Assembly: GCA_013076295.1 (NCBI GenBank)
Contig: RQOL01000361.1
Span: 209,634-273,633, forward strand
DNA length: 64,000 nucleotides
From: Sanderia malayensis
Lineage: Eukaryota > Cnidaria > Scyphozoa > Semaeostomeae > Pelagiidae
Direction: 5' to 3'
The notes under the pieces are model-generated. The model saw only the letters and a list, made by a program, of their open reading frames with translations. It searched no databases and had not been told where the DNA came from. A program made the position numbers and the translations under genes. This document shows, piece after piece, positions 39,488 to 52,714 of the stretch. Every line of letters begins with the position of its first letter. The stretch's first letter is position 1.

Positions 39488-40909
39488 GGGCTACTCCCAC
39501 CATATTTTTTTATTCCATTTCTGGGTAGTTTTTGGCGTAAAAACAAGTACTGCAGTTTTTAAATTTTTAAATTCGCTCATTAACACCCTTTTTTACGCCT
39601 CCAAACATGCACATTCCAGAAAAAAGTCGGGCAAAAAGAAAACTGGGGCGAGGCCGGTGTGACGCAGATGCCGGAACGCAGAAAATTTACTTTATTGTGT
39701 TCAGTACCAAAGCTCGCACGAAAACGTTTATTTGTGAGCTCTTATCTACGCATTTATAAGATTTAAACCAAATCGGGTCAGTCAAAAATTTGCAAAATCG
39801 CTAGGCCGAGCAGGTCCTGGCACGGGTAAAGTAGAATAATGCTATTTTGGACTAATAATGAATGCAAATAACCTCATTTGTTTTATCTGGTGTGTATTTG
39901 AAGCAGCAGCTCATATTTTGGTAATATTTCAAGTGTAGTTATGGTCATAACTGTGTGGAAAAATTCGAAAATCCCTTCCAGGAGTGTAAACATTAATGCC
40001 CAGAGATCGAAGATTTCACAAGTTCAATGTGAATTCGAAGAAAAACTTTCCAGCACAATGTTGGGCTTCATACTGGTGTGCTGGTTTTGGTTATATTGTC
40101 TGACTTTGTCAACAATATACACCTTTACTTTGCCTTAGGTTTCAATGTAATCACCAAGATATATATATAATTTATAACAAGAACTCCATGGATATGTCAG
40201 CCAAACAATTTCAATTTGAGCAACTTTTTAACAGCGCATATCACTTTAGCATTTCAATATCTTTGACAAAAACCCAAGTAGTAAATACAAAAATAATCCA
40301 TAATTATCTTGCTAAAACCAAGCACACGGCAAAACTTGATAAAATAGAGTATAGAACTGATGGAAACGATAAACAAACTTATTATATCACGATTCACGAA
40401 CGTTTGCTGGTTGTTTTATCACGCCAAATGAAAGGAAGGAAGAGGTTGAGTGATGAACACATAACCACGTGAGGCGTGTGAATACTGGAAAAATCCATTG
40501 TCACTGCATCAGCTTTGGGGTCAATTTTCAGCCCTTAACAATGCCGAAAATTAAAAAAAAAACACACGGGGAGATGTCAATAAGCTTTGTAATGATGGTG
40601 TTGAAGTGGTTTGAAAAAACATTTGTGTTTATCATTGAAAACAAGGGAGAAAACCGGACGCGACATTGATTTTTCCATACTGAAGCCAAAGAGAGAAGTT
40701 TTTTTGCGTTCCCGCATCTACGTCACACAACCTCGGCCCAGATCGTTTCATGTTGCGCCACATTTTCAGAAATGGCCTGAAAATCGCACTTTTGGAGCCG
40801 TGAAAAGAGGTGTTAATGAGCGAATTTCGAAATTTAAAAAGTGCAGTACCTGTTTTTCCGTCAAAAACTACCCAGAAATGAAATAAAAAAATATGGTGGG
40901 AGTAGCCCT
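39488..40909. mobile_element. 1.42-kb MITE with ~105-bp TIRs and TTAA target duplication
   Basis: Both ends read inward agggctactcccaccatatt and match for about 105 bp, down to ctcattaacacc, with roughly ten differences. TTAA flanks both sides (39484-39487, 40910-40913). Copy 1 of repeat R gives the empty site (aaactcgaaaatttcaggca). TTAA duplication points to the piggyBac or Kolobok superfamilies. The interior has no transposase; its open frames (40188-40472 and others) are short and motif-free, so it is non-autonomous. Confidence 0.92.
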
Positions 40910-40913
40910 TTAA

Positions 40914-41400
40914 GGCAACATCCGTGTGTTTTGCATTTGCGAAAATTTGATTTTAGCTTGCAAAAACTTTGTTTTTTTTTTCACCCAAATACTCTCGTTA
41001 AATGTTCTACAAGCTATTAGCTTCATGTTGATATTTTTTTGGGGTGTGTAGGACACATTTTCGCCACGCTAATTGTATTTGAAAGTTTTAGTGTTTGTAA
41101 AGTAGCCTTTTTTCACGGCTTTTGTGTTTGGCTGCAGTAAATACTCTGTTAAAGTTGAAAGCAACACAGTTAAGAAATGTGAATATTTTGATCGGATTCG
41201 CTCTTTCCCTAGCTACAGTTTGATATATTTGTTATTACAGATTGGGTTAAATTTTCCAGGATGGATTAGGTTTTTGAGGGCAACTAAAATTTTTTTCAAA
41301 CTTCACACTGAAATTATCATATTTCAGAAAGGGCTTTCAGGGGGGCAGCGCGGGCGCGGGGCGGTCGCTTGCCAGGGGAGATTCGACCTCCTATCTTTAC
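40914..41400 (+). repeat. Dispersed repeat R, copy 2, right part
   Basis: Matches 25346-25698 and then 31372-31505 without interruption at 41265-41270, so it preserves the pre-insertion site of the 5.67-kb TIR element. Confidence 0.92.
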
Positions 41401-41424
41401 GTGTTTTAGAAATGTTACGTCGTA

Positions 41425-41585
41425 GTATGCATTGTAGAGTATGTATGTATGTAGGTATGTAGGTATGTAGGTATGTAGGTATGTATGTAGGTATGTATGT
41501 AGGCATGTATGTAGGTATGTATGTATGTACGTATGTGCGTATGTACGTATGTATGTAGGTATGTAGGTATGTACGTATGTATATA
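41425..41585. repeat. TATG/TAGG-rich microsatellite
   Basis: Long imperfect run of TATG, TAGG and TACG units. It adjoins the 3' end of the Penelope-like element. Frames through it are not genes. Confidence 0.97.
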
Positions 41586-42960
41586 CACACGAAGAGCAGA
41601 AACAAAGAAAAACTACAGCATTTTTCAATACTCAGAGTTTCATGCTGTCTACTCGCGACAATCTTCAGTTGATTATGCTAAATATTCGTTACAAATTACG
41701 CGTACTAATCGATCGAATCATGGCGTAACAGAGAGAACTTATTTACATGTCTGCACTTCGAAATTAGCTCGGTTCTTTTATTCAATATGTTTTCCCCTTC
41801 ATACAGTGCAATTTCTAGCTTCTCGTTCAAACAAAGATTACATTTGTAAGTGGCTTGATTAAAAGACGTACATTTCTTAATAATTTTCCAATTAACTTGT
41901 GGAATGTAATTTTTCCGCTTGATTTTCCAAATTTCTTTTGAAAGCTCTGTTTCGTTTACATACTTTTCGTGATTGAACGATTTCTTGTGATTTGCGTATC
42001 TTTTCTTGAACGTAGTTTCCGCTAACCCTATGTAAACTTTATCCATGTAGCCAGGCTCATTCGATGTTACTGATGCTTGATAAATGATATTCTCAGAAAG
42101 GCATTTTCCATTAAGGGGGCATTTTTCTTTTTGAATGCAGTTGCATGTTTTGCTGCTTTCCTTGGATGCGCTTTCGTTGATGATATTTTTATTGTGAATA
42201 TTGATGATGGATTTCACATTTTTGGTACAGCTGTAGCTAACCTTGACTGTATTTCTGTTGAATAATTTGTAGTACTTGTGGTGCCGTGGGAAATGTTTGT
42301 CCAATAACTTTAAGAAAAGGTTTCCAACTTTCGTTACCACATTTTTACTAAACGGTGGATTGAACCATATAATGTTTCTTTTCCTTTTTCGATTTGTGTT
42401 GCTTGATTTGCTTTTACTTGGATTATATTTCAGATTTCCATCGTATCCTGATTCTTTCAATGCTTTTTCATAAGCAGGAGCTGCTTCTTTGAATATCTTT
42501 TCGCTGGAGGAATGATCAGATAGTTGTTTCTCTATAGTTTTCGGGACTTGCTTTATTATATTCGGCGGATGGTTTGATTCAACGTTTATGTACTGGATTA
42601 CACTATTTTGTTTGTGGAATGGTCTGTATGTTCCATCATTTAGGTTTAGTGTGACGTCTAAAAAATCCACCACTTTTTTGTTGCATTCAATTACTAGATC
42701 CAGGCCGCTTTCTTTGAATATGGATTGCAAGTTCTTCTTAATCCGTTCTGATTCTGGGCCACTTACATTCTTGAATACAGCAATACCATCATCTCTGTAT
42801 AAACCAATATCGTTTTTCTTATACTTCTGGTTGATTTTATTCAGCATGAATATTCCCACTACAATCTTGGACAAAACTCTTTGAGACTTGTTCGAATCAT
42901 AATGAAGAAACAGAACATTGTAGAACTATACCCCATTTATGACTGAAAACCCCCCATTCC
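41586..42960 (-). mobile_element. Penelope-like element, 5'-truncated
   Basis: Contains the frame at 41705-42874, a short 3' UTR (41586-41704) and the microsatellite tail on its right-hand (minus-strand downstream) side. The coding region breaks off near 42960, so most of the reverse transcriptase is missing, the usual result of incomplete reverse transcription. Confidence 0.75.
41705..42874 (-). pseudogene. Penelope-like RT C-terminus plus GIY-YIG endonuclease
   Basis: Open for 389 codons. Near the start GLYRDDGIAVF carries the reverse transcriptase YxDD catalytic motif. Next come thumb-like and linker regions with a basic KSSNTNRKRKRNIIW, a Cys cluster (CNCIQKEKCPLNGKCL), and a GIY-YIG nuclease: NIIYQASV, KVYIGLAETTFKKRYANHKK (with the YIG and Arg motifs), NETELSKEIW with the catalytic Glu region, and CNLCLNEKLEIALY. 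Fingers and palm motifs before YRDD are absent, so it cannot prime its own copying. The frame itself has no internal stop, suggesting a fairly recent insertion. Confidence 0.8.
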
Positions 42961-43056
42961 CCCTAATCAATGTTGGTTTTTATGATGCGAGTTGAATGAG
43001 CAATGCAGGAAACAAGGAATATTTGGAAACAACATTGATTAGGGGGAACGGGGGAT
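42951..43056. repeat. Short palindromic element with 24-bp inverted ends
   Basis: cattccccctaatcaatgtt at the left (42955) is the reverse complement of aacattgattagggggaacg at the right (43032-43051). The ~105-bp unit can fold back on itself and lies right at the truncated end of the Penelope-like element. Possibly a tiny MITE. Confidence 0.75.
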
Positions 43057-45119
43057 TGCTTAATAGCAAACGATGGAATATTTGAGAGTTGTCTCAAAGG
43101 TTTTGGCCAGGATTGTGGCAATCTTCTTTTTTTTGCTAAGACCAAACTTAATGATGAGAATGCACGAAGCATCAAAAGAACAGATATCTGTGTCGTTGAT
43201 TTGTGCCACACGAGTGTCAATTTGACATTGAACAATGCTGTCAATACCGTTGGACACTCCACATGATGAATGAAGATATTACTACAATCTACAGACGGGA
43301 CAAATTATCTCCCATTCATCTTCGCCACCCATTGATAACTGTCAAGAATAATAATTAATTGATTACTATTTTTGTACTAATGTATCATATATAAAAAAAT
43401 TGCAGGATTAATCTACTCTCTGTTAGTATCTAATCAGATTCATCAATGTTAATTTTTAATGAGATGCATTTCTGTAGTTTATCTTAACCAATAATAGCAG
43501 TTTATTTGACATTTAAACGAGGCCATTGTATTACATTGAAAAAGACTTTGCCCTCAATTCCATCAATGGCGCCGCTAACTTTTGAAATGCCTTATTATGA
43601 AATATGAATTTGAATCATGAAACAGCTTGACTTTAGCATCACAAAAACGTATCAAGAGGACAACTTAAAGTTCGAAAACTATCTTCACATTTACAGAGAA
43701 CATTTTCGATGTGTCTTACAGGTAGGTGAATACATTTAGGTCCTATATTTAACAATTTGCAATCCAATCACCAGCTTAATTTTGGTCAGGCCATCCAAAC
43801 TTCACTGATTGCCCTGACACGACATGACAGTTTCTTCGGTTAGGCCATGCAGACCTCAACAATTGTTTTACAACTTTACAGTTTTGCTGATTCAAAATAA
43901 ATTTCTGGTGCCCTGACTATATGTGCCTACGAGTGCAAGCTTTGACTCAAAATAGTTCTTCCAGCATTTGCCACTTTATGGATTCCTTTGTGTTCATTGC
44001 CTCCTCTATGTGTTACATACATCAACATCTTCTTGAAACTAAGATTTTTTCCCAATACTAATGATGAATGACCTAAAAATCATCTTCAAAGGCTTTTCCT
44101 GTTCAGTTTCCTTGCTGTATGTCAAGGAAACTACTGTAATGATGTTTACAGTAATAATTGTATTAAGCTCTAGGAAAACTAACCTGATGTTACATACACA
44201 CACTGTCAGGTCATCTAATTAATAATTCATGCATTACATGAACACTTAACAATTGACATTTACCAACCTCTTAATGCACAAGTGCAGAAAGCCAATGAAA
44301 ATATATCACAACAACATGAAAGTTTGTTTCCACTAATTAATAAGCAATCTCTATCTACCTCTTTCTATTAGTACATCAAGTTATGTAGGAAAACATAAAG
44401 ATAATTTTCACAAATTTTGCATTTCAAACATGTTTTTCAAATAGTCCACAAAGGGAATAATCAATGCAGCTTCACAACTATCATATTGTTCTATTGTCCT
44501 TTATTATTTGGCACTTTTATATGGTCATTTAATTTTGTTATTAATTATATCTTTTCTCCCATATGATACTTAGTGAAACAAATGCTGAAATGATGAACAA
44601 AAGCTGTCAATGTCACTAATATTCGCTATTCACACCATGCAATTGTCAAATGACTGAAACAAACATTTTGTACAATGTATATGAAAAGTCAATGGAATCC
44701 TTAACAAACTCATCGAAAGAGAATTCTGCCTAGGTAAGTTTCAATCACATTTTAATTTCACTAGCCTTTTGTGACAGGCTATTGCCTCATAATAATTGAC
44801 TGAAATGGGAAACTGCTAAAATGACAATGTATTACCTACATCATTGTGATTCAAATGAAATACCTGCCCAATATCAAACCTCATCGTTATGACATATGTA
44901 TATTAGTCAAGTGAAAGTTAACTTACGATTTACATTAATTAGCTTTTCACTAACCTTTCACAAAAAGTATTGTGTTTTTAGAGGTGTGTTGCCACTATAT
45001 GATCCATTTTTACCTGCCCACCAATACGAGGCTACTTTTCTCAAAACGAGGCTAATCTGTCAAATTCCATTCACACACCCCCAAATGTGTGCTGTACTAC
45101 TGGAAGCATAAATGAAAGC
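43057..45119. other. A+T-rich spacer, no gene supported
   Basis: About 2 kb without open frames above 99 codons or recognisable repeats on reading. Confidence 0.55.
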
Positions 45120-45440
45120 GAATAGAACACGCGCATGCGTACCAACCAGATAACTAATCTCAACAACAGAGTATCAAGCGAGCGCAGCAAACCAATCAAT
45201 TGGACGGGGCATGAGCGCTTGCGAATGCAGTGCGCAAAGCACGCCATCCAATCACTGGTTCTTGATAACACACTCTTAGGCGAGTGGAGCAAGCCAATCT
45301 AATCAATGGGCATGAGCGCGAGCGAATGCACCACATTAAGTTTTTTTTACTTGACGGGCTGGGGCGAACAAAGCAAGTGATGACCCCTAGTCTAACGGAG
45401 CGAAAGGAGCGAAGCAAGTGATGACCCCTAGTCTAATATC
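45120..45440 (+). repeat. Diverged pieces of the GGGCATGAGCG dispersed repeat
   Basis: ggggcatgagcgcttgcgaa (45203) and gggcatgagcgcgagcgaat (45308) both start like the repeats at 24544 and 36622. The second continues accacattaagttttttttacttgacggg. The tract gaagcaagtgatgacccctagtctaa occurs twice in tandem (45370-45436). Confidence 0.7.
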
Positions 45441-46631
45441 TATTCTACTTCAACCGCTGTTCTTATATTCTATTTTACTTGATAATGGGTACATGCCCGA
45501 AACGTGGTGAAAATATTTAGTTATACTTATATTGGCGTTATAGTTATCATTTTTATTGCTTATGTTTATCAATTGATGGCGCCACATGCTCGCAACACAT
45601 TTTGTGTAGGTTACTGGCTGAAAAGACCTGCACTGAGGTCCTACACTGCACTGCTTCAATAATACAATTTCAACTGATTTTCAAATGCTTTGGAAACAAC
45701 CCCAATCTATGTACCAATTAGGCTGCAACCAAAACTTCTGATCTTTCTACAATTTTCTCCATACAAAACCTTTCAATTTATCCTCTTTCGGGAGAAGTAT
45801 TGTGAAAACTGCTCCACTGCCGTGTATTTCCAAGTCCTTTTAACAGAATTCTTTTTTGCATACTGCATATTCAAATTAAGTTCTTGGCCAATGTTTGCTA
45901 GGTGCACCGTGAATGTGCAAGCTTTTTGTATAGACTGCATCTTTTTGAAAATCTTCAGCCTACATATTCCCATTTCTGCTGAAAACCCATGAAAAGTTCA
46001 ATATCAAGCAGTAACAATGCTACACTGGTAAAAGTAAAGTAAAGTTATTGCTTTTATATAGCGTTTTTACTATAATTCGATATTCAAAGGCGCTTTACAA
46101 TTCAATTCCATTACCCCTCAGCTCAAGCATTTTTTTCCCTTTCATGGGGTGTATTATTCACACAATGTGCAGCCGAACAGTTGGCGCTTCTGATGTTTTT
46201 TACTTGCCTTCATCACTGAGGTACCAATTTTATACCTTGGTGAGGTGCTGTGCCTGTGATGCCGGGTGTTTCCAGGTGGTCGCCCATCCTGGTAATGACC
46301 TGGCCCAACCATGCTTAACTTCGGTGATCACTGGGAACCGGTGTTTCCATGGTGGTAAGTCGCATAGCAAACACTGGTGCATGGTAAGTCGCATGGTGAA
46401 ACACTTGCGCTTACTTTTTCTATGAACGACATGCTACATATTGCTGTAACATCTGCTTCCAGCAAGGGACTTTGTAAAGCTTCTGGAACTTTTAACACAA
46501 GTGCATTAACAAATGAAAATTTCTTATTTTCTGGGCGTTTATTTTCATTATTGGTTTCTTTCGGAGGCGCTTATTTTCAATATCTTTTTCTTCCGACGGT
46601 TTATATGCTGTGAGCATCAAAAGGTTACCCT
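45441..46631. other. Spacer with a repeat-like 'tttatatagcg...ggcgctttac' motif
   Basis: At 46047-46098 a motif of the type tttatatagcg followed by aggcgctttacaattc is present, which I associate with widespread invertebrate interspersed repeats. No gene supported. Confidence 0.4.
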
Positions 46632-47921
46632 TTGATTTATTTTAGTCTCGAGGTTGTGTGGCATCTTCTCTATGATCGAGAATCAAGTTCTGATGCTGGC
46701 ACACTTTATGCAGCAAAAAACTTTCTGCATGCCATGAAGGTTCAAGATGATCCTATGAAAGATATTGATGCAGCAAAGGATCTGCTGACAGAGTATACTA
46801 AAGCTATGATACTTGCTGCACTTCAAGAAAGCAATGGATGAGATATTGGAACTTATTACTGACTTCGCTTTTTCTGCCATTCAAGATCAGTTTGAAGATG
46901 AAAATATATACAAAAGTAAGCACTGTGGTAAAAGCTTCAAAAAAGTGGCAACTCTGAGAAAGCACTTAAAATCAAAGCACTCAGATGATGCGCAGGTAAA
47001 ACATGTAGAACACCCATTGATGGAATCTCAGGAGAAAAAATGCCAGTATTGTGGAAAAGAGACAAGAAGCCAATCAGAATTGCAGAAGCAAATGACGGAA
47101 TTCCATCCAGATCCATTGACAAGCTGCAGAGATGAGGTGGATCAGGCAAACCAAACAGTGCCTAATAACTTTGTCTGTGAAATTTGTGGTAGAAGCTACA
47201 AGCGAAACGGTAACTTGAGAAATCATTTAAGAGATGCACATGCACCCACAAGCTCCTCTGCCAATGACCAAGAGTGTGTCATAGGAAAATCTACTGCCAA
47301 CTCATTTTCTGACAGTGTTTTGAAATATTCTTCAAATGCCTTGGCACTGGGGCTCCTTGCACTTGATTTTGAGGATGCAAGACAGCACGCAGACAGCAAT
47401 CGTTTGATGCGTCTTTACAAAGTCATTTTTCTTCTGTACCAGTTAGATGGTCGAACCAAATATACCTACTACACATTCCTGATGTTTTCCCAGATCTACT
47501 ATCTTTTGCCATCAAAGCTGTCATTTGATCTTGTTTGGAATCGGTTTATAAACAAGACTGGGAAAACAGATAATAATAAAAAATAGATAGAGCTGTAGAA
47601 CATTGGAACAAATTATTTAAGTTAGACTGTAGAGAGTTTCAAGGGAAAATTACAGATGACAGTATAAAAAGAGCAAGCACTTCTTACCAAGAGAGGGAAG
47701 CTGTCATGACAAATTTTGACATTGTTAACAATGCAAAGAAGCCATCGGGGAAAAACAGGAAATGTGACACAAATAGTGATATCATTGCTCTAAGTCAACA
47801 GTTGGTAAGAGCAGAAATCTTTAGGGAAAGGCCTGGCAGTGAAGTGAAAGGGAATGGAAGGGAATGGAAGTCGAAAAAATTAAAACATTTCAAAGAACTG
47901 AATGTATATGCCAAATTGTGA
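46632..47921 (+). pseudogene. DUF6589-like zinc-finger transposon protein remnant
   Basis: The frames at 46632, 46813 and 47590 read as one product with shifts near 46830 and 47580 (a poly-A tract). After a helical start come three C2H2-type fingers: a degenerate first (SKHCGKSFKKVATLRKHLKSKH), CQYCGKETRSQSELQKQMTEFH and CEICGRSYKRNGNLRNHLRDAH. Then the DUF6589-like C-terminal pattern DSNRLMRLYKVIFLLYQLDG, YYLLPSKLSFDLVWNRFINK and, after the shift, AVEHWNKLFKLDCREFQGKI. DUF6589 proteins in animals are largely transposon-derived. The N-terminal, possibly catalytic part is missing. Confidence 0.65.
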
Positions 47922-50059
47922 AAATCAACTTTCAGTATGCGTGGATTGTGCAAGCTACAAAACTCAAAATGAAATGACAATCTTACCAATTATGGCCATT
48001 TTAAGAAACTAGATGACTGAACACTTGAGTTTTTTATAACTTTCTAGATTTCTATGATAAAAGAGGACAATGGTTCCCATTTTGTTTGTTAGTTATCTCT
48101 TATTTCACACTATTCAGATAAGGGGATGATAGCCCTTCATTGTGTGTTAATTTGTATAATTCATGTACAACATGCGAGAATGTTTTACTTACATTAATTC
48201 TTTCCAAAATCATGATGGCAGCTATTTAAACGAGTTTCCAATCATCACTTTGATAACAAGAGGAATCTGATGATGATAAATAGAAATGTGCTCTTTGATG
48301 CTGGTCTCTTTCTAAATCCTCTCACTACTGTTTGTACTATCTGAACTTTCCTCGTCTCTTTCAATGGGTGAATTGTCATATTTATCTTTCTGTACATAAT
48401 TTGTCTGCGAAACTTCGATTTCACTGACATGATACTTATCATTCAAATGCTTTATTATGCCATGCACCTCTGTAACATGATCCATGCTGAGGTACTTGTG
48501 TTCCAGGAATAAACCCTTCTTAAACTAAGCCAGTGCCAACCAATTTTTTCTTACAACCAATGTCATTGCAATTCCACTGAACACGAAACCAAGGCCCGAT
48601 CAAACATTTTAACTTGTTTTGTTTAGGCCTAGTAGGGTAAGCTTTAACATTAATAACGACAACACTGGCACCATATTCAAGAGGATACCGATCTACATAA
48701 CATTTCGGATACAACACCCAACCTAGCATTCAAACGAAGCAAAAACATAAGAGACATTTTGGTCACGACTAACCTCAAACTATAAACAGTCAAAATCGTT
48801 GGCATCTTCGTGTAATAATTTCACATTTACTATTTCATACTTTCTATTTGGCCAAACAGCCATCATTGTTGTTGCTGTTGTAATTACGTTTTCTATTGTT
48901 ATTGTTGTTGCTGTTTATGCCAGCATACATCATAATCATAATTATTTTTTTTCCAATTAAACTTGAACATGTATCCAAAAACACTAAATATTCTTCACTT
49001 CGAAATCTTTTTACTATGAATTCATATTATTTTTGCAGTTCTACTTTACATTGATCGCTATTCCCCACATATTCATAGCGCTTCTGAATTCTGATACTCG
49101 TCTTCTTTAGCTGATCAGTTGTACGCGCCTTGTTTTTCCCATTGTCTCTAACTTCTGCATTCATTATCTTGTGCGATGGTGCCCTTCGGGGTGCTGGGGG
49201 CCTGTGATCATAAAAGCGTACTGTCATCAAACCCCCGAAACGCTGATCCAGATTGATAGCTGACGATTTGCACACGCAACCCTTATCTTTACCATACTGA
49301 TCTTCAAATCAATCCAATCTCTCTTGGACCTTACTCGATTTTCTTCTACACCCCATTCATATTCATCATTTCTGATGGTTATCTTAACTGAAATATTTTC
49401 TTTGCCATATTCTACCACTACTTGCGTCCCTTACATTTACTATCTCCATCACAGGACTGATGATGATTATGATGATAATGACATTTACTAGACATCGCCA
49501 CCACCTCTATATCGCTGATGTGTATTGTTGCCATTGTTCTGCATTGCTGCGACTACCCTGTACATTTTTTCTTATTTACAAATGTTATCATTCTTACCTT
49601 TTATTTACCTTATATCATTTAAAAACACACTAGGGGAAAGCAAGATCCTTTTCTGATCGCTTTGTTTGACTTTGGGTACAATACGTCATTGGCGCCTACC
49701 TACATCTCACATCTCTATTCGAAGCTGAGTATACCTAATTGGCATTTATTTCAATACATCTAGGGCTAAACACTCCCCGAAATCGCTTCTTAATTCCATA
49801 GCTATTTTAGCCTTGCCACAAGTCCACATACCTACTGTGCTATACGTTATCACCACCACACACATACAAGTTTTACAGATTTACACTATTCACAATGACA
49901 CAGTTGACAGCTCATCAAGGTTACTGATGCACCTTCTGACACGTTTTCTTGCTTGCTCGAAGTTTTCAAATACAAATTGCGCACCTTGTTCCTTGCTTAT
50001 TCTCACAACAACTTCTACTTGGACAGACCTGACCTTTTCTACAGCTTCAAATTCACACC
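47922..50059. other. A+T-rich spacer, no gene supported
   Basis: No convincing reading frame; scattered short ORFs only. Nothing else noted. Confidence 0.5.
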
Positions 50060-52677
50060 AAGTACAATCAACATGGCTTCTCCTTCCTCTCCAAAAATGA
50101 ATCTTGGAAACGCTTGCCAATTACCAGGGATTAAGACATTAGATGAAACTTTCCTTTGTGCTCCTTTCCCTCTTTTAGCCTTGTTTGATTCTTTAAGCTG
50201 TCTTCAACGTACACATCCCATACCAAATCTAGTCATTTTCGATTTCTAAGCTGTGCCTGTCGATGTGGTCGAAAGACATTTTGTGCATATTCCTCAAATG
50301 TCTTAGCTCTACCAGGCCTTAGCATGTTTATGAGTGCTGCACCATCAATGATAATGCTGTCGACTTGTGGGGCGTCCAGATCTCCAGAAGATTCTACAGG
50401 TTGCTTGACGACTTCATTTTGAAGGCATTCCATGAGATAAGACTTTGGCCACTTCTGATACTACCAAAGTTTGAGAGTGAAGGTGGACAAGATTGATTTC
50501 CATCCCGTATTTGACAACAAACATCAAGGCGAGAGAACAAATTGCAGTCCTTCTTTAATGAACTCACTTGAAGCTTTGATCTTGAGATATCCCTTCGTGC
50601 AGCGCGATTGAATGTGAGCAATTTGTTTCGTTTTATTGGTTCTGACAAGTGTATTTCCTTCTTCTGCAGCCGGGTTTCAACAACATTTTTATACTGCTCA
50701 GAGCCTATCGTTTCAATCCCTCGAATTGTCTTGCAAACAGTTGCATCAGCAACATCTTTGGTAAACTTTATTACTTTGCTCGTGTGGTGATCAATGGCAA
50801 TTGAAGAGAAAGCTTTTTCGGACTTGTAAATCACAAAGTTACCCTTACAAAACTCTGATGCAGCTTCTGGGTTGTAATTTGGTAAGCATGTCATATCTCG
50901 TATATGAACAGGAAGCCAGCTGGCATATTTTTGGTGATCCAAGGCAAAAAACCATGGGGTTATCTTGATCAGAGCATCAATGTATAAATTGAAATTAGCT
51001 TCACGAAATGACCGTACAAGGATGAAAACTGTCAGCTGGAGCTCCAAAGTCAGCAGCCAAAATTTGAATATTACATTTTCGAAACTCTTCATTGTGCATC
51101 ATTCTTCGTATGTAAGCTTGATCCCCTGATGTGGCACCAACTTTGTATACTCTTCGTAAGAATTTGGTAGGAGAATGTGGAGCGCACTCGCGATTACTTG
51201 GTGAGCATGTCTTGCCCGTGTTATGTGGCTTGATTTTAGAATTGCATCTGCTTTGCCTGATGAAGTTATTTTGGCTTGTACCAATGCATCCGTCCAGCCA
51301 CTGCCAGCTAGCCAATCTCCAAGCAAATTCAGCGATGCCTTCTTGATATGAAGACCCCCAAACATGATCAAGAATTTACTTTCACCATAGATATCTGGCC
51401 AGGTCCACTGAATGAACTTTGCGAGGGCAAAAAGCGGCTGATCCATTGCAATAACAGGTACTTGATTGAGATTGAGGAGATTCACAGCTTGTTTAATGAC
51501 ATTCATCCCATGACATATCATTGCAACAGAGTGTGCCTCTTCGCGGAACAATGGTAGCAATGAAGTGATACTTGCAGTGATTGTGCTATCTGGTTGTTTT
51601 GTTGCATGATATGGCGCCATGATATATCTGCCTGTTCTGGATCATTGTATGGAGACTGTTCATAACATGCTCAAGCCATTGGAATTCTAAATTGTATGCT
51701 TCTTCAAAATTACGTTTCTCACTTGAAACACAGTTGATTTGCACAGACTCCGGAATAGGGAGACTCTTGTTCTTCATCACAGCTGGGCATTCGGCCCAAC
51801 CAAAATCATCTTTACAAGGGCAAGAAGTGACTTTGGTATGGAATCTTCTTCACAGTTAGTCTGAAAACAGCCATCAAAAGAGAACCTATTTGACAACATA
51901 TCCCGACATATCAGTGTGGCTGCACGGGCAAGTATCATTGCATCATTGTCTCTGTCCGTCTCACACATTTTTTAAATGCTAGGCCAACATCACGTTTGAA
52001 GGCAAAGATCAACATCTCGAGCCCCTTCAGTTTACGCATCCAAATCTGGTATTGCAGCAAGAATTTTCTCTTTTAGTCTTGTTGTGTTGGTGCGGCAATT
52101 TATTGAGATACCAAGCTGTTTAAACTAAGTCTGTCATTTTGAAATGATTTAATGTCACATTGTTTACAGATCTGCTATCTTCTAAATAGGAAATCAACTC
52201 AGCAAAAGCAATACCTCTACAGATTTGGTTTTCCTGTGAGTCATCATTCTGTTCTCTTGCAGCAGATCATGCTTTATTGTACAAGGATGTGAGACATTTA
52301 GCATGATACTTTGCCTCTTGATCAGTCAGATCGCCAGAGCTCAACTTGCCAAGCAAGACTTAGTCTTCAGTAACCAGGGCAGCATTATGGACCCGTGAAT
52401 TAGCTTCAAATGTAGAGAATTCGTGCAATGCATCCAATGCTCCTTTCTCGCAAAAGAAACAAACATCTACTGGATTTGATACTCCCTGTCAAGTTGACCT
52501 TGTATACTTTTCCGGAGAACTGGCATTTTCTTCTAATACAATGCTCCTTTTTTTCGCCCTGTCCAGTTTAGTCTTGTTGAATCCATTGCTGCAAGTCTTG
52601 TGCCAACTTGCTTTGTGTAAAGATAATGTCTCCGCTAGCTTGTCTCCTGCGTTTTCTATTTCTGGGTGTAATGACAA
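50060..52677 (-). pseudogene. CXC-family transposon protein, decayed partial copy
   Basis: Minus-strand segments match the order of the 57343-62023 gene: LHKASWHKTCSNGFNKTKLD near 52600, CFFCEKG near 52450, a middle region at 51586-51968, DQPLFALAKFIQW and FGGLHIKKASLNLLGDWLAG (51340-51480), SSHITRARHAHQVIASALHI (51170-51230), then later helical regions to about 50060. The nuclease-like and CXC ends are missing or unrecognisable. Many stops and frameshifts. Same strand as the better copy, 5 kb away, but more diverged. Confidence 0.75.
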
Positions 52678-52714
52678 ATTTAAATGCTTAATCTGCAGGA
52701 AGGCTATTACTAAA

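Noticed and set aside
49027..50249. ORFs at 49027, 49227, 49813 and 49953 as genes
   Set aside because: Short, overlapping on both strands, without motifs; the last overlaps the decayed CXC-family copy.
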